NCBI GenBank assembly: GCA_000151295.1
Contig: GG745383.1
Location: 229,544 to 263,088, forward strand
Reading direction: 5' to 3'
From: Allomyces macrogynus ATCC 38327
Taxonomy: Eukaryota; Blastocladiomycota; Blastocladiomycetes; Blastocladiales; Blastocladiaceae
DNA length: 33,545 bases
A program made the translations under genes and the position numbers. Of the stretch, positions 1 to 10,078 are shown one piece after another. The notes under the pieces are model-generated. The model did not search any database. It had not been told where the DNA came from and worked only from the letters and a program-made list of their open reading frames with translations. Position 1 is the first letter of the stretch, and the number at the start of each line of letters is the position of its first letter.

Positions 1-396
1 CGAGCGTAGAGCGAGCCGATAATGGGTCCTCCAATCCGGTCTTGGGATGCTCCCATCCTGACGGGCTTCCTCTTCGGGCCCCGTTCGGTTAGGGGTACCG
101 GTTTCCAAGGAGGGCCGTGTCGAGATTTGGGGTCTTGAAGACTAGGCTTCACGGCTTTGCAGGCGGATGCCCCCCCCCCCCCCCAGTTTGGTTGGCAAGG
201 TCCCCGCCCCCCGTCACCGACGTTGCCGCGCATGCTTTCTTCGGGCGACGTGCGGCGTGGTCTTTCCTCTCAAGTCCTCGTAGGGGCCCCGAAACGCGTC
301 GTTGCGCGCCTCGGGCACGGCAACGGACGCGCCGGAGCTGGAGCCGTCAGTCGAGCCCGAGGCGAGGCCCCAGGGCGCGGTGCGCGAGCCGCTCAT
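1..396 (-). CDS. 5' part of an unrecognised gene, truncated by the window edge
   Basis: I do not recognise the product. On the minus strand an ATG at 396 opens a frame (MSGSRTAPWG...) of 59 codons plus two bases to a possible donor GTGACG at 217. A possible acceptor CCTAG lies at 142-144, giving a 76-nt intron, the normal size here. Splicing restores a frame open to the window edge, with a basic, Pro/Gly-rich sequence ending near DRIGGPIIGSLYA. The phases agree (two bases plus one). The same frame is open upstream to an ATG at 618; using that start would add a 10-residue polyglutamine run. I prefer 396 because the upstream stretch is pyrimidine-rich and leader-like. The intron would hold the 15-base homopolymer at 170-184. 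No CTGAC branch motif is present, so the model is weak. No domain is visible. Confidence 0.35.
170..184. repeat. Homopolymer run of 15 C (15 G on the minus strand)
   Basis: Direct count gives 15 consecutive C. It lies inside the proposed intron of the minus-strand gene at 1-396, so the pre-mRNA would carry G15. Such runs are prone to length error in sequencing. Confidence 0.9.
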
Positions 397-505
397 GGTC
401 GTGACGATGGAGGTGGTCGGTTGAGGGGGAATGCGGGGAGTGCAGTGCGCGAGCGCGCGGTGGGTGAACGAGAAAGAGGAGGTGGATCGGGTGGATGTGT
501 GTGTT

Positions 506-507
<2 letters not shown>

Positions 508-537
<30 letters not shown>
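508..537. repeat. (CTG)10 trinucleotide microsatellite
   Basis: Ten uninterrupted CTG units on the plus strand, CAG in the sense of the leftmost minus-strand gene. They lie 112 bases upstream of the preferred ATG at 396, so they are probably leader sequence. If translation starts at 618 instead, they encode ten glutamines in frame with the rest of that gene. A short GA-rich tract follows at about 561-573. Confidence 0.9.
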
Positions 538-538
<1 letters not shown>

Positions 539-1250
539 CGGCGTTGTGCGGTTGCGCGGCCGAGAGAGAGAGAGCCGAATGGGCTGCGATGCGTCCATTT
601 TAATGGGCAAGCGCTCAAGCGGACCGGGACGCTGACCGAAAAACGACCAGCAGACCCATGACGCGCACATCAAATGGCCGAAAAATGCACGACGCCAAGA
701 CGTTCGCCCTCCTTCCTTGCTGTTCCACGGCCCGTCAGCGCCGGTGACCGCTGGCGCGGCAAGCGATCCCACCGCTTCGCCCAGCTTCCCGGCCACCGCG
801 ACCGCGATGCCACGTCGAGCTGTCGCGCAAACCACGGCGCCCGCACGCCAACCGCGTCACTCTCCACCGGCACCGTCGCTGGCGCGGCAACTCATGGTGG
901 CGGGGCCCATGAGCGACGACTATGTCACTTCGCGTGTTCGATGCCGTTTCTCGACACGAAACCGCTGCGAAAGCGAGTCGCCTAGGACGAGCACGGCGTC
1001 CTGCCGGGCATCGACGCGGCAGAGCTGCAGTAATGGACGATATCGCGACCGGTCGCTTGGATTGCGCGTGCGCTGCGAGGTGACGGTGGACGAGACGCGC
1101 GTTCTTTCCATTTTCAACTCGGCAAGCGACCGTCTCTGACAGCCGCGATGGATTGGAATCGCAAGAGCAAGAGCGCGCCCGTTCGGCACCGAGAACCGCG
1201 ACCGGCTCGTCGTTCAGGCGGCCGACCGACCGCTGCGCCCTGGCCGCCGA

Positions 1251-1296
1251 GCATAGAGCGCTCGGAGCCGCGCATAGAGCGCTCGGAGCCGCGCAT
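1251..1296. repeat. 21-bp tandem repeat, two full copies plus the start of a third
   Basis: The unit beginning GCATAGAGCGCTCGGAGCC is present at 1251-1271 and 1272-1292, followed by GCAT. It contains the palindrome GAGCGCTC. The period is a multiple of three, so every overlapping frame shows a 7-residue repeat, but no convincing gene contains it. Confidence 0.85.
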
Positions 1297-2216
1297 CGGT
1301 CGAGCCAACGTTCGACGACGACGACGAGCATTTGACATCCATTAAGTCGTGATCTCTCGCGGCCAAACGCTGTTCATTCTTGCGCCGCTGCACGCACGTC
1401 CCGGTCCTGGTCTTCGCGTCGCAACCGGATCCGGTTCGAGCGTCCTTGACGCGCTTTCGGCCGCCAACGTTGCCTTATGCCCATCATCCCTGCCCATCGT
1501 GGCCCAGTACCGCACGAGCGCTCTACACCATGCGGTGGACATGGTCGGCCAGGAGGTGCGGGCAATGGGAGCGTGGGGCACGAGTTTCAACAGCGCCAGA
1601 AGTTAAACGGCTCATTGGTTCATGTCCTGATCGACACTCATCGCGTCCCACGGAAACTCGGCAAAATCAGCAGCAGCGGCACCAGCGAGATAGCCACTCG
1701 TGTTTGGCGCATGAATTGGTGCAGACCGCAAGCGAGACAATGGGCCCGGCAGGACTGGATTGGAAACGCAAGGATAAGATCTGACTCCTCAGGAACGCTC
1801 GCTGGTTGGCATGTTGCAACGGCGCAAACGTGTGGGTTGTAGGTACCGATATCGTGTGGTTCCGCTGACTTTGGCAAAACGGCGGGAGGCACGGGTCGGC
1901 ACGACAGAGTTCACTTGTTTCTGTTGCACGCTGGCACAGAAAGATTGGCCAGGGAGGCATGCATCAAAAGTTGACATCAATGAAGCCACAAGCTGGACCT
2001 CGCAACTACAGCCGGCACCGCCTTGAACAAATAACAGCTGAACCCAGCCTGGTAAAGCGACTCATGCATGTAAAAACAGCACTCGGTTGAGCACCGTGCA
2101 ATCAAATCGATGGGAGCAAGCTGCGATGCGGTTTCTAAATATACACACCCACAACAACGAACCCCACCACCGTCGTCGATCCAAACGTGGTTTCACTCAG
2201 CGCCCCGACCCGCGTT

Positions 2217-3969
2217 TTAGGCAGCGGCAGTGCTGGCCGCCTCCTGCAGCATGGTGCGAATCTTGTCCGCCGCCCAGCCCAGGCCGTCGAGATCAATTGA
2301 CGCCCGCGAATCGTCGTCCTTGCCGGTGTTGGCGGTCTTGTTACTACTGCAGGGCACCGGCGCCATGGCCGCACGCGCAAGCGCCGCCGATGGCACGCGC
2401 TGAGTAGCGACCCACGCAACGGTGGAATGCACGGCCTGCATGCGCGCAAATTGGTAGAGCATCGTGCCGACGGCGCCGTCAATCGACCCGAGTATGGTGC
2501 ACAGCAGCTCGACGACAGGATCGACAGCAGGACCCTGAATCATGTCGCCAAGCAAATGGAGCCATTGCCAAGCGTCCGCTCCGTCTGATTCATGACCGCG
2601 GCCATGCCCTCGATCACAGCGCCAACCTCTGCACTCCACCTGCCCGTAAAATTTCACGACACGTCAGTGACCGTGGCCGCTCGGTTATGCACCGTCTGGT
2701 TTCAGGACAGCGCACCGAGCACGTTTCCGCGGGTAAGGTACTCGCGCGCACGAGTCTGGGCGGAAGCGCGCAGGTCCTCCTTGGTGAACACGGTCCGCGG
2801 ATCGAGTCGGAAATGATCCAGAGTCGAGTTCGGCACGAGGAGATTCGTCCTGAGCAAAACTTCAATCGCCTTGGCCGCAAAGTGGAGCGTCGCAAATGAT
2901 GAAGACATGGCATTGATTTCGGCAAGAGTACCCGCCATCACCGCGTGATCCGTGGTATTGAAATCCAACTGGAGCAGCGGGGTTTGTTCGGTCAGGGCGA
3001 AAACGAGCGGCGACAGGTCATTAAGGGATGGAAACACCGAGTCCAGGTATTCACGCGCCGCTTGAACCAGAAGAGCCATGTAAACCAACAGCGCTGTCAG
3101 GTATTTGAGAGCGTTGCGGCAGCCGATGGGTGAGGGTGGAGAGCAGGCAATGAGACGCGCGGCGACACTGCCTGCAAGTAATTCGGGAGCAGCATGGGAC
3201 AGCGCGGCCGGGTAAGCAAGTGCTCCAAAGTGGGTGACCCGGCAGGAAAGATCGCGGGCCACCAATTCCCGCTGGAATCCGCGTCCGACGACAATCGCGT
3301 GACCACGATGAAGCGCAGCGCCAATCGCAGTCAGACACGTAATCTCGAGGGCAGCACAGCTGAGCGGAACCAAAAGGCAACCCTGGCACGTCGCTGCGTG
3401 CACTCGCCCACTATAGACGCTGCTCGTGCGCATAATGCGACCCACTCGAGACGGACGTTGAGAAGAGATGGATCGCATTTGCCATGGCCAATTCCAGCCG
3501 TGCCGCCCGCATCATCGCCGCTCGTGACGGTCATGGCGGGTTGATGAGGCATGGCCAAACTGTTCACCATTGGCAAGGTGCATCACCTTGGTCGTTTCGT
3601 TGAAGAAATGCACAACGTCATTCGCGGCTGCAACCGAGCAGTAGCCGGCAATTATCAAGCGATGTGCTTTGTCGGATGGATCATAGCAGACACGAATCGG
3701 CGTTTCGCTCCGCGCAAGAAACTGCCGCAGCGCCGCACGCCTTTTCCAAACGCGAGATGAAAGTTGCAGGCCATGGATGCACACGCGTACGGCGCCTGGT
3801 GGGAGCGGCGGCAGAGGGGGAGCGGAGCACGGTTGCGAGCTGAGCAGCTGCTGCGTGATGACGGCGAGCGAGTCGGCACTCGTCGAGAAATGCGTGGCTC
3901 GAGTCGGACAACGGGTTGATCAAGTAAAGTTGAAAATGCGACTGGTGTGCGCTGCAGCTCGCGGATCAA
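2217..3969 (-). pseudogene. Frame-broken coding-like locus of unknown function
   Basis: The minus strand shows protein-like stretches that switch frame several times: 3512-3784 (includes ETPIRVCYDPSDKAHRLIIA), 3331-3576, 2702-3478 (the longest, 258 codons, with an amphipathic Leu/Ala-rich C-terminal half) and 2217-2657 (includes DPVVELLCTILGSIDGAVG). The 2217-2657 piece changes frame near 2560. Just upstream of that, the alternative frame gives a plausible helix, GAVIEGMAAVMNQTERTLGN. I could not join the pieces with the standard splice signals of this window, unlike all the confident genes, so an old gene broken by indels is the simplest reading. A live multi-intron gene or assembly errors remain possible. 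I recognise no family. Composition is less GC-rich than in the intact genes. Confidence 0.3.
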
Positions 3970-4701
3970 AATGCGCGCAGTGTTGCTCCGTGATGCTTGC
4001 AGAATCGCACGATGTTTGTTGGCGAAGCTGACTGCAGCTTGTCCACTTCCTGCCGTAAATATGCCTGGCCGGTGGTTGCGACGGTGTTGGCGTGTTGCTC
4101 GTCGCGCACGTCGCGGCCTTGCTCTTCTATTTTTGCTGATCAGAGCACGTCTCGCACAGCATTCATGTTTTCGACGGGTTTTCGCTTCCGTTTTGGTGTT
4201 GCGCGGTTTCTTGGCAAAAGCGGTCCTGGAATGTGCTTCTGTTGAGGACTCGTTCGGCTAGAGTATCCAGCTGGCACGGAAGACCGGGTGTCCCCACAAG
4301 CATTCCACCGACAAAAACGGTTGCGTGCGCCTGCCAGCAACGACGATGACGACGACGCGACTTGACCCCGCCATTCTTCTCCACCGATGGCACGACCGGA
4401 CCCTGGACCCTGTCCATTCAAAGTGAACGACGCAATCCCAATCCATTTCCATTATCCGCGCGAAGGCGGTAAATAACAGTCTCCATCCATGCCAAGTCCA
4501 TTCCTCTCCTCCTCATCCACTCGTCCCTCCAGTCCTCCACGTTCCTCTCCTCCACGTCGAGCGTGCACACGCCCGTCGACTTGCCGACCGATATACTGCG
4601 GCGCACACACCTCACCATCGACCTCGCCATCGTTCTCCACCACTTAGTGCGTGACCGACGACTGCACGGGGCGGCTACACACGCGTCACAAAACGACGGC
4701 G
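3970..4701. other. Gene-free stretch downstream of the aquaporin gene
   Basis: This lies between the 3' end of the aquaporin gene and the broken locus. Frames of up to about 100 codons occur on both strands, but they are Arg/Ser-rich without domain or splice support. The part next to 4702 should contain the aquaporin 3' untranslated region. I see no clear poly(A) signal. Confidence 0.5.
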
Positions 4702-5929
4702 TCAGTTCCCTTCCATCCATCCCCACCCCCTCAGTCTTAGAAGCAAACCAAACGCGTACTGCGCAAAGAACGACTGCGTGAACCCGGCCACCGCAGCGCC
4801 ACAAAAATCGCCCAACCAATACACCCAGTGGTTATTCCAGTACCCGCCAACCATGGCCGGCCCAAATACGCGCGCCGGGTTGAACGCACCGCCCGAGACG
4901 GTGCCACCGATAAAGCATAGGAACCCGAGCGTCATGCCAATGGCCAGCGGCGCAAACCCGGCCTTGGTGTTGCCCGACGTCGTGTAGATGGTCAAGTTCC
5001 GGCCGGCGCCCGTACGTTGCTGCTGCGTGGGGGTCGGGGATGCGGGAAGGCCGTGCTCGTCGACTTCGGTCTCGACTTTGATGGCCGACGACGAGTCGAC
5101 GGTGTCGAAGGCGGTCGCCTGGAGGTTAGAACGGGAGGTGAAGTCAGTTTCAGTCGCAGGAGCGCAAGTACTGGGAGAGCGTGGCCGATACTTACAAAGA
5201 TCACGTAGACCAAGATAAACGTGAGAATAAACTCCATCCCAAACGCCCTAAACGCGTCCGAACCCGTGCCGACATCCACAAACAAGAGCTGCAAAGTCGA
5301 CGCGCCGTCCATGGCCTTCGGAAACACGGCCTTGACAAAGACCGTCGCCATGATCGCCGAAAACAATTGCATCGCAATGTAGAGCGCGCCCTTGGTCGGC
5401 GACGTCTTGCCCGTCACGATCGTCGCAAACGTGACCGCCGGGTTGAAGTGCGCGCCCGACACGTCGGCAAAGGAGTAGATGAGCGCGATCGACGCAAAGC
5501 CCGTGGAAATGGCCGACAGGACCAACGAGTCGGGCGTCTGCGACCGGACGTGGTTGACGTGCGTCGCGCACACGATGAAGAGGAACAGGAATGTCACGAG
5601 GCCTTCGCCGAGAACCGCGCGCAGGAGCTACACATACACCGCGTCGGTACGCGTGAGCCTCGGAATCCTCGGGGATCGCACCGCATGTACGCTCACCAAC
5701 GTACCACTTTGCGGTGCGAGTTCATCCACGAAAACTGGTCCAGGAACGAGTCGGCCGCAGCGGCCACGCGCTCGGCGGGACCCTGTGCCGGCGGCGGGGT
5801 TGCGGGACCCTGCAGCATCGGCGCGCGCGACGGCGACCGCTGCTGCGTGTCGTCGACGAGAATCGCCGTCTGTGCGGGCACCTCCGGGTCGCCAAACTGC
5901 GACAGTTTCTGGAATGGCGCGCTCGGCAT
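4702..5929 (-). CDS. Aquaporin (major intrinsic protein), 3 exons, 357 aa
   Basis: Membrane channel for water or small neutral solutes. Exons run 5929-5705, 5627-5196 and 5118-4702. The two introns are 77 nt each, with donors GTACGT and GTAAGT, and the exons sum to 358 codons including stop. Both NPA boxes are present, SGAHFNPAVTF (Asn137) and GGAFNPARVFGPA (Asn299), in the usual six-helix layout. NPAR followed by VFGPA rather than an Asp is the aquaporin rather than aquaglyceroporin pattern. The N-terminal 75 residues are a cytosolic extension rich in Pro, Ala and Gln. The loop between helices 4 and 5 is long and acidic, about residues 223-259. Exon 3 begins ATAFDTVD, which continues the family pattern YVIFATAFD and supports the acceptor at 5119-5121. 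By alignment to AQP1 the pore filter positions read Thr117, Cys287, Gly296, Arg302, unlike the water-specific Phe/His/Cys/Arg. Transported solute unknown. Confidence 0.9.
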
Positions 5930-6485
5930 GGTGGTGGAGTTTGCGCGGGGAGATAATTAAGGAGAGTGGTGATCCGACTGAGCGAGCGAGCGATTTAGGT
6001 TGGTGCGATGGGGTGTCCCGGAGCGGCCGGGTCTGCCGGGAGCGGGGAGCGAGGACTCGGTAGAGCCGACTGCGGGCGGTTATATAGGGGCGCGGGCCGT
6101 GTGTGCGGGTGGAAGGGTCGAGCGCCGCGAAGGCGGGGCCGTTGGATCGCAATCGTCAGAATATATCGCGGTGTATCGCACCGCGGTCACGTTGAACGAG
6201 CAAAACGTCTCCCACCGTCTCCACACCTCCAAGTCCCTCCGCCCTCTCCGCCCCTGGCCGGCTGTCAGATCTGGCTGCCGTCATTCCTGTTCTCTCGCGC
6301 TCCGTGACCGCGCATGCCGGCCGGGACACACTCTCCAACGCTGGCATCGCTCGGACCGGCTCATCACACCCGTGTTCTTGTCACGACCGCCGCGAATCTG
6401 CCTTCCTCCTCCATCCTGGCCGACAAGCGCCCTTCATTCCAACAAGCCCACGGCTCGGACCTACATACAAATACATCCTCTCCTC
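5930..6485. other. Intergenic: aquaporin promoter side and beta-adaptin 3' side
   Basis: This holds the leader and promoter of the minus-strand aquaporin gene, with a TATA-like site at 6080-6086. Its right part must be the 3' untranslated region of the beta-adaptin gene. I see no gene in it. In particular, no frame here resembles the missing platform half of the adaptin ear. Confidence 0.5.
6080..6086 (-). promoter_or_regulatory. TATA-box-like element upstream of aquaporin
   Basis: The minus strand reads CCCCTATATAACC, a good TATAWAA match in GC-rich surroundings, about 150 bases upstream of the aquaporin ATG at 5929. Distance and orientation fit a core promoter. The transcription start is not known. 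Confidence 0.5.
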
Positions 6486-9388
6486 TCACAACAACAGCCC
6501 ATCCAACCCCCCACCCACACTCGGACCCCCCACGTTCCCCACCGCGGGACTCCCCGCTGCCCCCGCTCCACCCACGGCCACCATCCACCCCTGCGGCACA
6601 CTTGCGACAAAATACACAATCCCGGCCGTCGTCTTGACCGCGACCTGCACCATGTCCGGCGGCACCGTCGTCTGCGTCATCCCCGCGACCCCAGACGCCA
6701 GCGGCAGTCGCGCGCTCGCCGTCGCGCCCGGCGCGACCGTGGCGGTAGACATGACCGACGACAGGGCCGCAGCAGGGTTGAGCCCCAGCGTCGACTTGTT
6801 GAACTGAATCGCGAAATCCGAAAGGGGGGTAGCCGTATGGTTGGTGAAGTCCAATTCGAGCGCACCGCCCGAGGCGGAGGAGGGGCCGGTGAAGTGCCCC
6901 CGGATTTCGAGACCTTTACCGGCGTCCCGCGCGAGAAGGACCGGTTTCGGGGTGGAACTCGCAGTGGCCGGCGCGAACGTGCCCGATGCGGCGGCGGTGG
7001 CGGCCGCGGCCAGACCGGGCGCGCCGGACATCGGTGACGTGGCCGATGTGGTAGGCCCGAGGAGGTCGCCCAGACCGGCGAGCGCGTCGAGCGGACTGCT
7101 CGTCGACGACATGGTGGTCGGGATGGCTCTTGGCGCCGACGCAGTCGTCGACGAGGAAGACGTGGGCATCCCAAGCCCGAGGACACCCATCAGGTCGTCG
7201 TTCACGGGCGCGGCCGACGCAGATGCGGACGCGGACTGTGGCGGACTCGACCCGAGCAAGTCGAGCAACGACGTTGGCGCGGCCGCGGCACTCGCACTGG
7301 CGGGTGCCGGCGCAGGCGCATCAAAGTCGAGGTCGAGCAAGTTCGGGATACTCGCCGTCGCGGCAGGCGCGGGCGCAGGGTTCGCGCGCGCCGGGACGGG
7401 CGACGGCAACGGCGTACCGTTCGGCCCGGCCGTCGCGGACGGCGTGATTTGCACTTCGTCGTCCTCGTCGTCGTCATCGCCACGCGCAACGAGCTCCTTG
7501 GCGGGAACGACCGTCGCGACCGGCTGCTGCTTGACGGCCGCCAACGTGCCCAAGTGCCGCACGAGTTCCGACAAGAGCCCGGGGGACAACTGATGCGCCG
7601 GCTCGTACTCGATCGGCGGGCACGCCGCGACCACGTTGCGCACCGCAGCCCCGGACGAAAGCAACCGCCAGTAAACAAACGCGCGGTCGCGCAAGTCCGG
7701 CAAGTCCGACGCGGTGGCCAACTGCAGGACCTGTTGCACCAGCGGCTGCGTCTCGGGCCGACGGAGGAAACACTTGATCGCGGCCGTCAACAGCTGCAAC
7801 TGCACGGCGACGTGCTCGTCGGCAAACCCATCCACAAACACTTGCAGCAAATCGCCGGCATTCGCGATCCGGTCCGCGTGTTCCCCGACAATCCACAGCA
7901 GTGCCGCGCGCGCCTCTTCTTCGTCGAGCACGTCCAAGTGCTCGCACAAAATCGGAATGATTCCTTCGTACCGCCCCGGGTACCGGCGGAAAATATCTTT
8001 CAAAACGACCATGGATTCCTGGACGACGTGTGCGACGCGCGTCTTGATCAGGTCCAACAGGGCGCCAACGCACCGTTCGGCCGCGGCTTCGATCTTGATC
8101 GCGCAGGTGCCCATGGCGCGAATCGCCGTGCGCACAAATTCCACGTCGACTTCGTTCGCGTACTCTTTCAGTTCCGTCAAGACGGCATCGACGTTGCGCT
8201 CCGACGTGAGCCGCATCATCACGTCAAGTTTCTCGAGCTTCACGTACGGCGGGTCATTGTACTTGCAAAAGAAGACGCGAATCTCATTCGCCAAGACGTC
8301 CGGGCGGCGCTGTAAAATGATCGAAATATTGCGCAGCGCGACATACGTCATTTCGGGCGTCGATGCGAGCAAGGTCACGAGCGGCGGCGACATTTTCTTC
8401 ACGACCATGGTGGCCACCTGGTCGGCCCCCTCGGCATTGCCCAAATAGTCGAGGTACGTCAACAAGACGCGAATCGCCGCCAGCACGACCGACCCGTTGG
8501 CGTGCGACAGCCGCGGCACGACGCGCTCAATCACGTTGCGCGCCTCGTGCACGTCGTTGGGCGCGTAGTCGGCAAGCGACTCGAGAATGAAGATTTGGCC
8601 CCATTCGGTGCACTCGTTGAGCGCCGCGAGCAGCTTGTGCAGGACCACCGTGTTGACCACGAGCACGGGCGACTTGGTCCGTGGATTGTCCTGGATTTCG
8701 CGCAGCGCGGCGACGGCGTTGGCGACGACCATGGGGTTCGGGTCCGACAGAAGGTCCTGCAAGCTTGCGACAAACCCGTTATCGATGGTCGACTGCGGCT
8801 TGAGGTCGTACATCTTGGCCACGCAAATCGCCGCCGTTTTGCGCACGTAGGGGTCGGTATCCTTGAGCGTCTTGCGCAGCGGCTCCATCAGGTAATCCAC
8901 GATCCGGTCGGCGCGCAGGCAGCCCATCGTGCGGACGGCGAGCGCGCGAATCAGCGGGTTCGGGTCGTCGGCGTCCTTGACAAACGAGTTGACGGCCAAG
9001 ATGACGAGTTCGGGTTGCGTCTTGGCGTAGTTCATCAGGTAGAGATAGACGAGTTTTTTCAGCTCGAGGTCGTCGGTCTGCATGCATTTCAGGACGTCGG
9101 CAAACAGGCCCGAGACGTCTTTGCCGACGGTCATGTTGGCAATGACGCGCTTGACGGCGTCTTTGCGCCGGTCGCGGTACTCGGAGTTGAGCTCGGTCTT
9201 GAGCTCGAGGTTCTCGCCTTTGATGATGAGGATTTCGGGTCAGCGGTTTTTCGATGAGCAGGGCACGAATCAAGGGGGCGGCAGGGCAAGGTACCCTTGC
9301 GAATGTGGCTCGTCAAGAACTTTTTCACCTTGGGCGGCAGCGACGAGACCATGCCCTCGATGCGCGCGCGCGCAATGACCGAGGCCAT
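6486..9388 (-). CDS. Beta subunit of the AP-1/AP-2 clathrin adaptor (beta-adaptin), 2 exons, 941 aa
   Basis: Large subunit of a heterotetrameric clathrin adaptor, acting at the trans-Golgi/endosome (AP-1) or plasma membrane (AP-2); sequence alone does not decide which. Exon 1 is 9388-9295, exon 2 is 9217-6486. The 77-nt intron has donor GTACCT, branch CTGAC and acceptor AAAG, and the exons total 942 codons. The junction rebuilds [14 protein letters not shown], matching the family pattern KKGEIFELKxELNS. The helical-repeat trunk (to about residue 570) is strongly conserved, for example [11 protein letters not shown] and [10 protein letters not shown]. The Ala/Pro/Ser-rich hinge carries a canonical clathrin box LLDLD at about 658-662 and a related LLDLL near 681. 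The ear starts near 797 (GLEIRGHF) but only the sandwich part is present, to about 910. The usual platform subdomain is replaced by a Gly/Ala-rich tail ending GGGLDGLLL. Divergent from the ORP gene. Confidence 0.93.
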
Positions 9389-10078
9389 GGTGGTGGACGT
9401 GGTTGCGGTACTTGCGCGCGTCGGTCGGTCGGTCGAGGTCGGGTTGGGGTCTGCGGGCGCGGACAGCGAGTTCAGCGCGTGTTCTTGTCCGTGAGCGTCG
9501 GTGGTCGCGCGGAACGGGTGCGCGCGCGCGTGCTGAACAAGATGCGGGCAGTGGCCTCGGCGCGGATCGTCGTGGTCGTGGCCGGGAGCACGGCGTGCGA
9601 GTGGTGGTGGGGGATGGTGAGGTCGATGGCGGTGGGGGCGCGCGGGTGAAAAAAGCACTGTCTGGCGTGTTGCAGGCGCGAGCGGTCGGCCTGCCAGCCA
9701 TCTCGGCACGCACGCGCCGGGCAAGGCACGAAAGGGAAGGGACCGAAACAACGACGCGTCCCACACCGTGCTGCTGTGCTGCTGTGCTGCTGTCCTGCTG
9801 TGCTGCTGTGCTGCCGTGTGCTGCTGCAATTGGCTCGCGCGGCCCGCAGGCAGAGAACCACGCGCGACTCTGACCCCACCACCAACCACCAACGCCGAGT
9901 CTGGCCGCTACAGCGCGCCTTGACTTGCGCGCCCGCTCCCTCCCCACCTCGCCAGCGCGACTGCCCGCACTGCGCTCGCTGCGCGCTCCGAGTTCCGCCG
10001 CCGCAGCGCCTCTGCACGTCCAGCTCCCCTCGACCGTCGCGATTTGCACGCGCGCACCAGTCCACCCGCCACCTCAAG
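9389..10078. promoter_or_regulatory. Divergent promoter region between beta-adaptin and ORP
   Basis: These 690 bases separate two head-to-head start codons, so both promoters must lie here. No TATA box is visible. The ORP side is pyrimidine- and C-rich, with no ATG between 9871 and the start at 10079. An 8-bp tandem repeat lies at 9769-9836. Overlapping open frames on both strands are low-complexity and unsupported. Confidence 0.6.
9769..9836. repeat. Degenerate 8-bp tandem repeat, unit GTGCTGCT
   Basis: About six units of GTGCTGCT, some with single substitutions (GTCCTGCT, GTGCTGCC), then GTGTGCTGCTGC. It lies about 245 bases from the ORP start and about 380 bases from the adaptin start. 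Confidence 0.85.

Larger units (their letters stand above)
397..2216. other. Intergenic stretch with no supportable gene
   Basis: Many overlapping open frames occur on both strands, the longest 198 aa on the minus strand at 735-1331, but all are Arg/Ala/Pro-rich and typical of random frames in GC-rich DNA. None has a recognisable domain, and none can be joined to a neighbour by the GTACGT...CTGAC...AG signals used by the real genes here. The left end (397 to about 660) is probably the leader and promoter of the minus-strand gene at 1-396. A 21-bp tandem repeat sits at 1251-1296. From about 1600 rightward the composition becomes visibly less GC-rich. Confidence 0.6.

Noticed and set aside
717..1331. 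Overlapping 140-codon (+) and 198-codon (-) frames
   Set aside because: Arg/Ala-rich on both strands, no domain, no splice partners; expected by chance at this GC content.
4702..4995. Separate small aquaporin fragment starting at the Met before TIYTTSGN
   Set aside because: This is the 3' part of aquaporin exon 3. The frame is open upstream to the acceptor at 5119-5121, and the join gives the family motif YVIFATAFD.
5020..5195. Longer (173-nt) second aquaporin intron using the CAG at 5023-5025
   Set aside because: The upstream acceptor gives a normal 77-nt intron with CTGAC and CTAAC branch motifs, and restores conserved residues after YVIF.
6000..7593. Plus-strand frames of 345 and 250 codons over the beta-adaptin hinge and ear
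   Set aside because: Shadows of the Ala/Pro/Ser-rich adaptin hinge, with no family match and no splice support.
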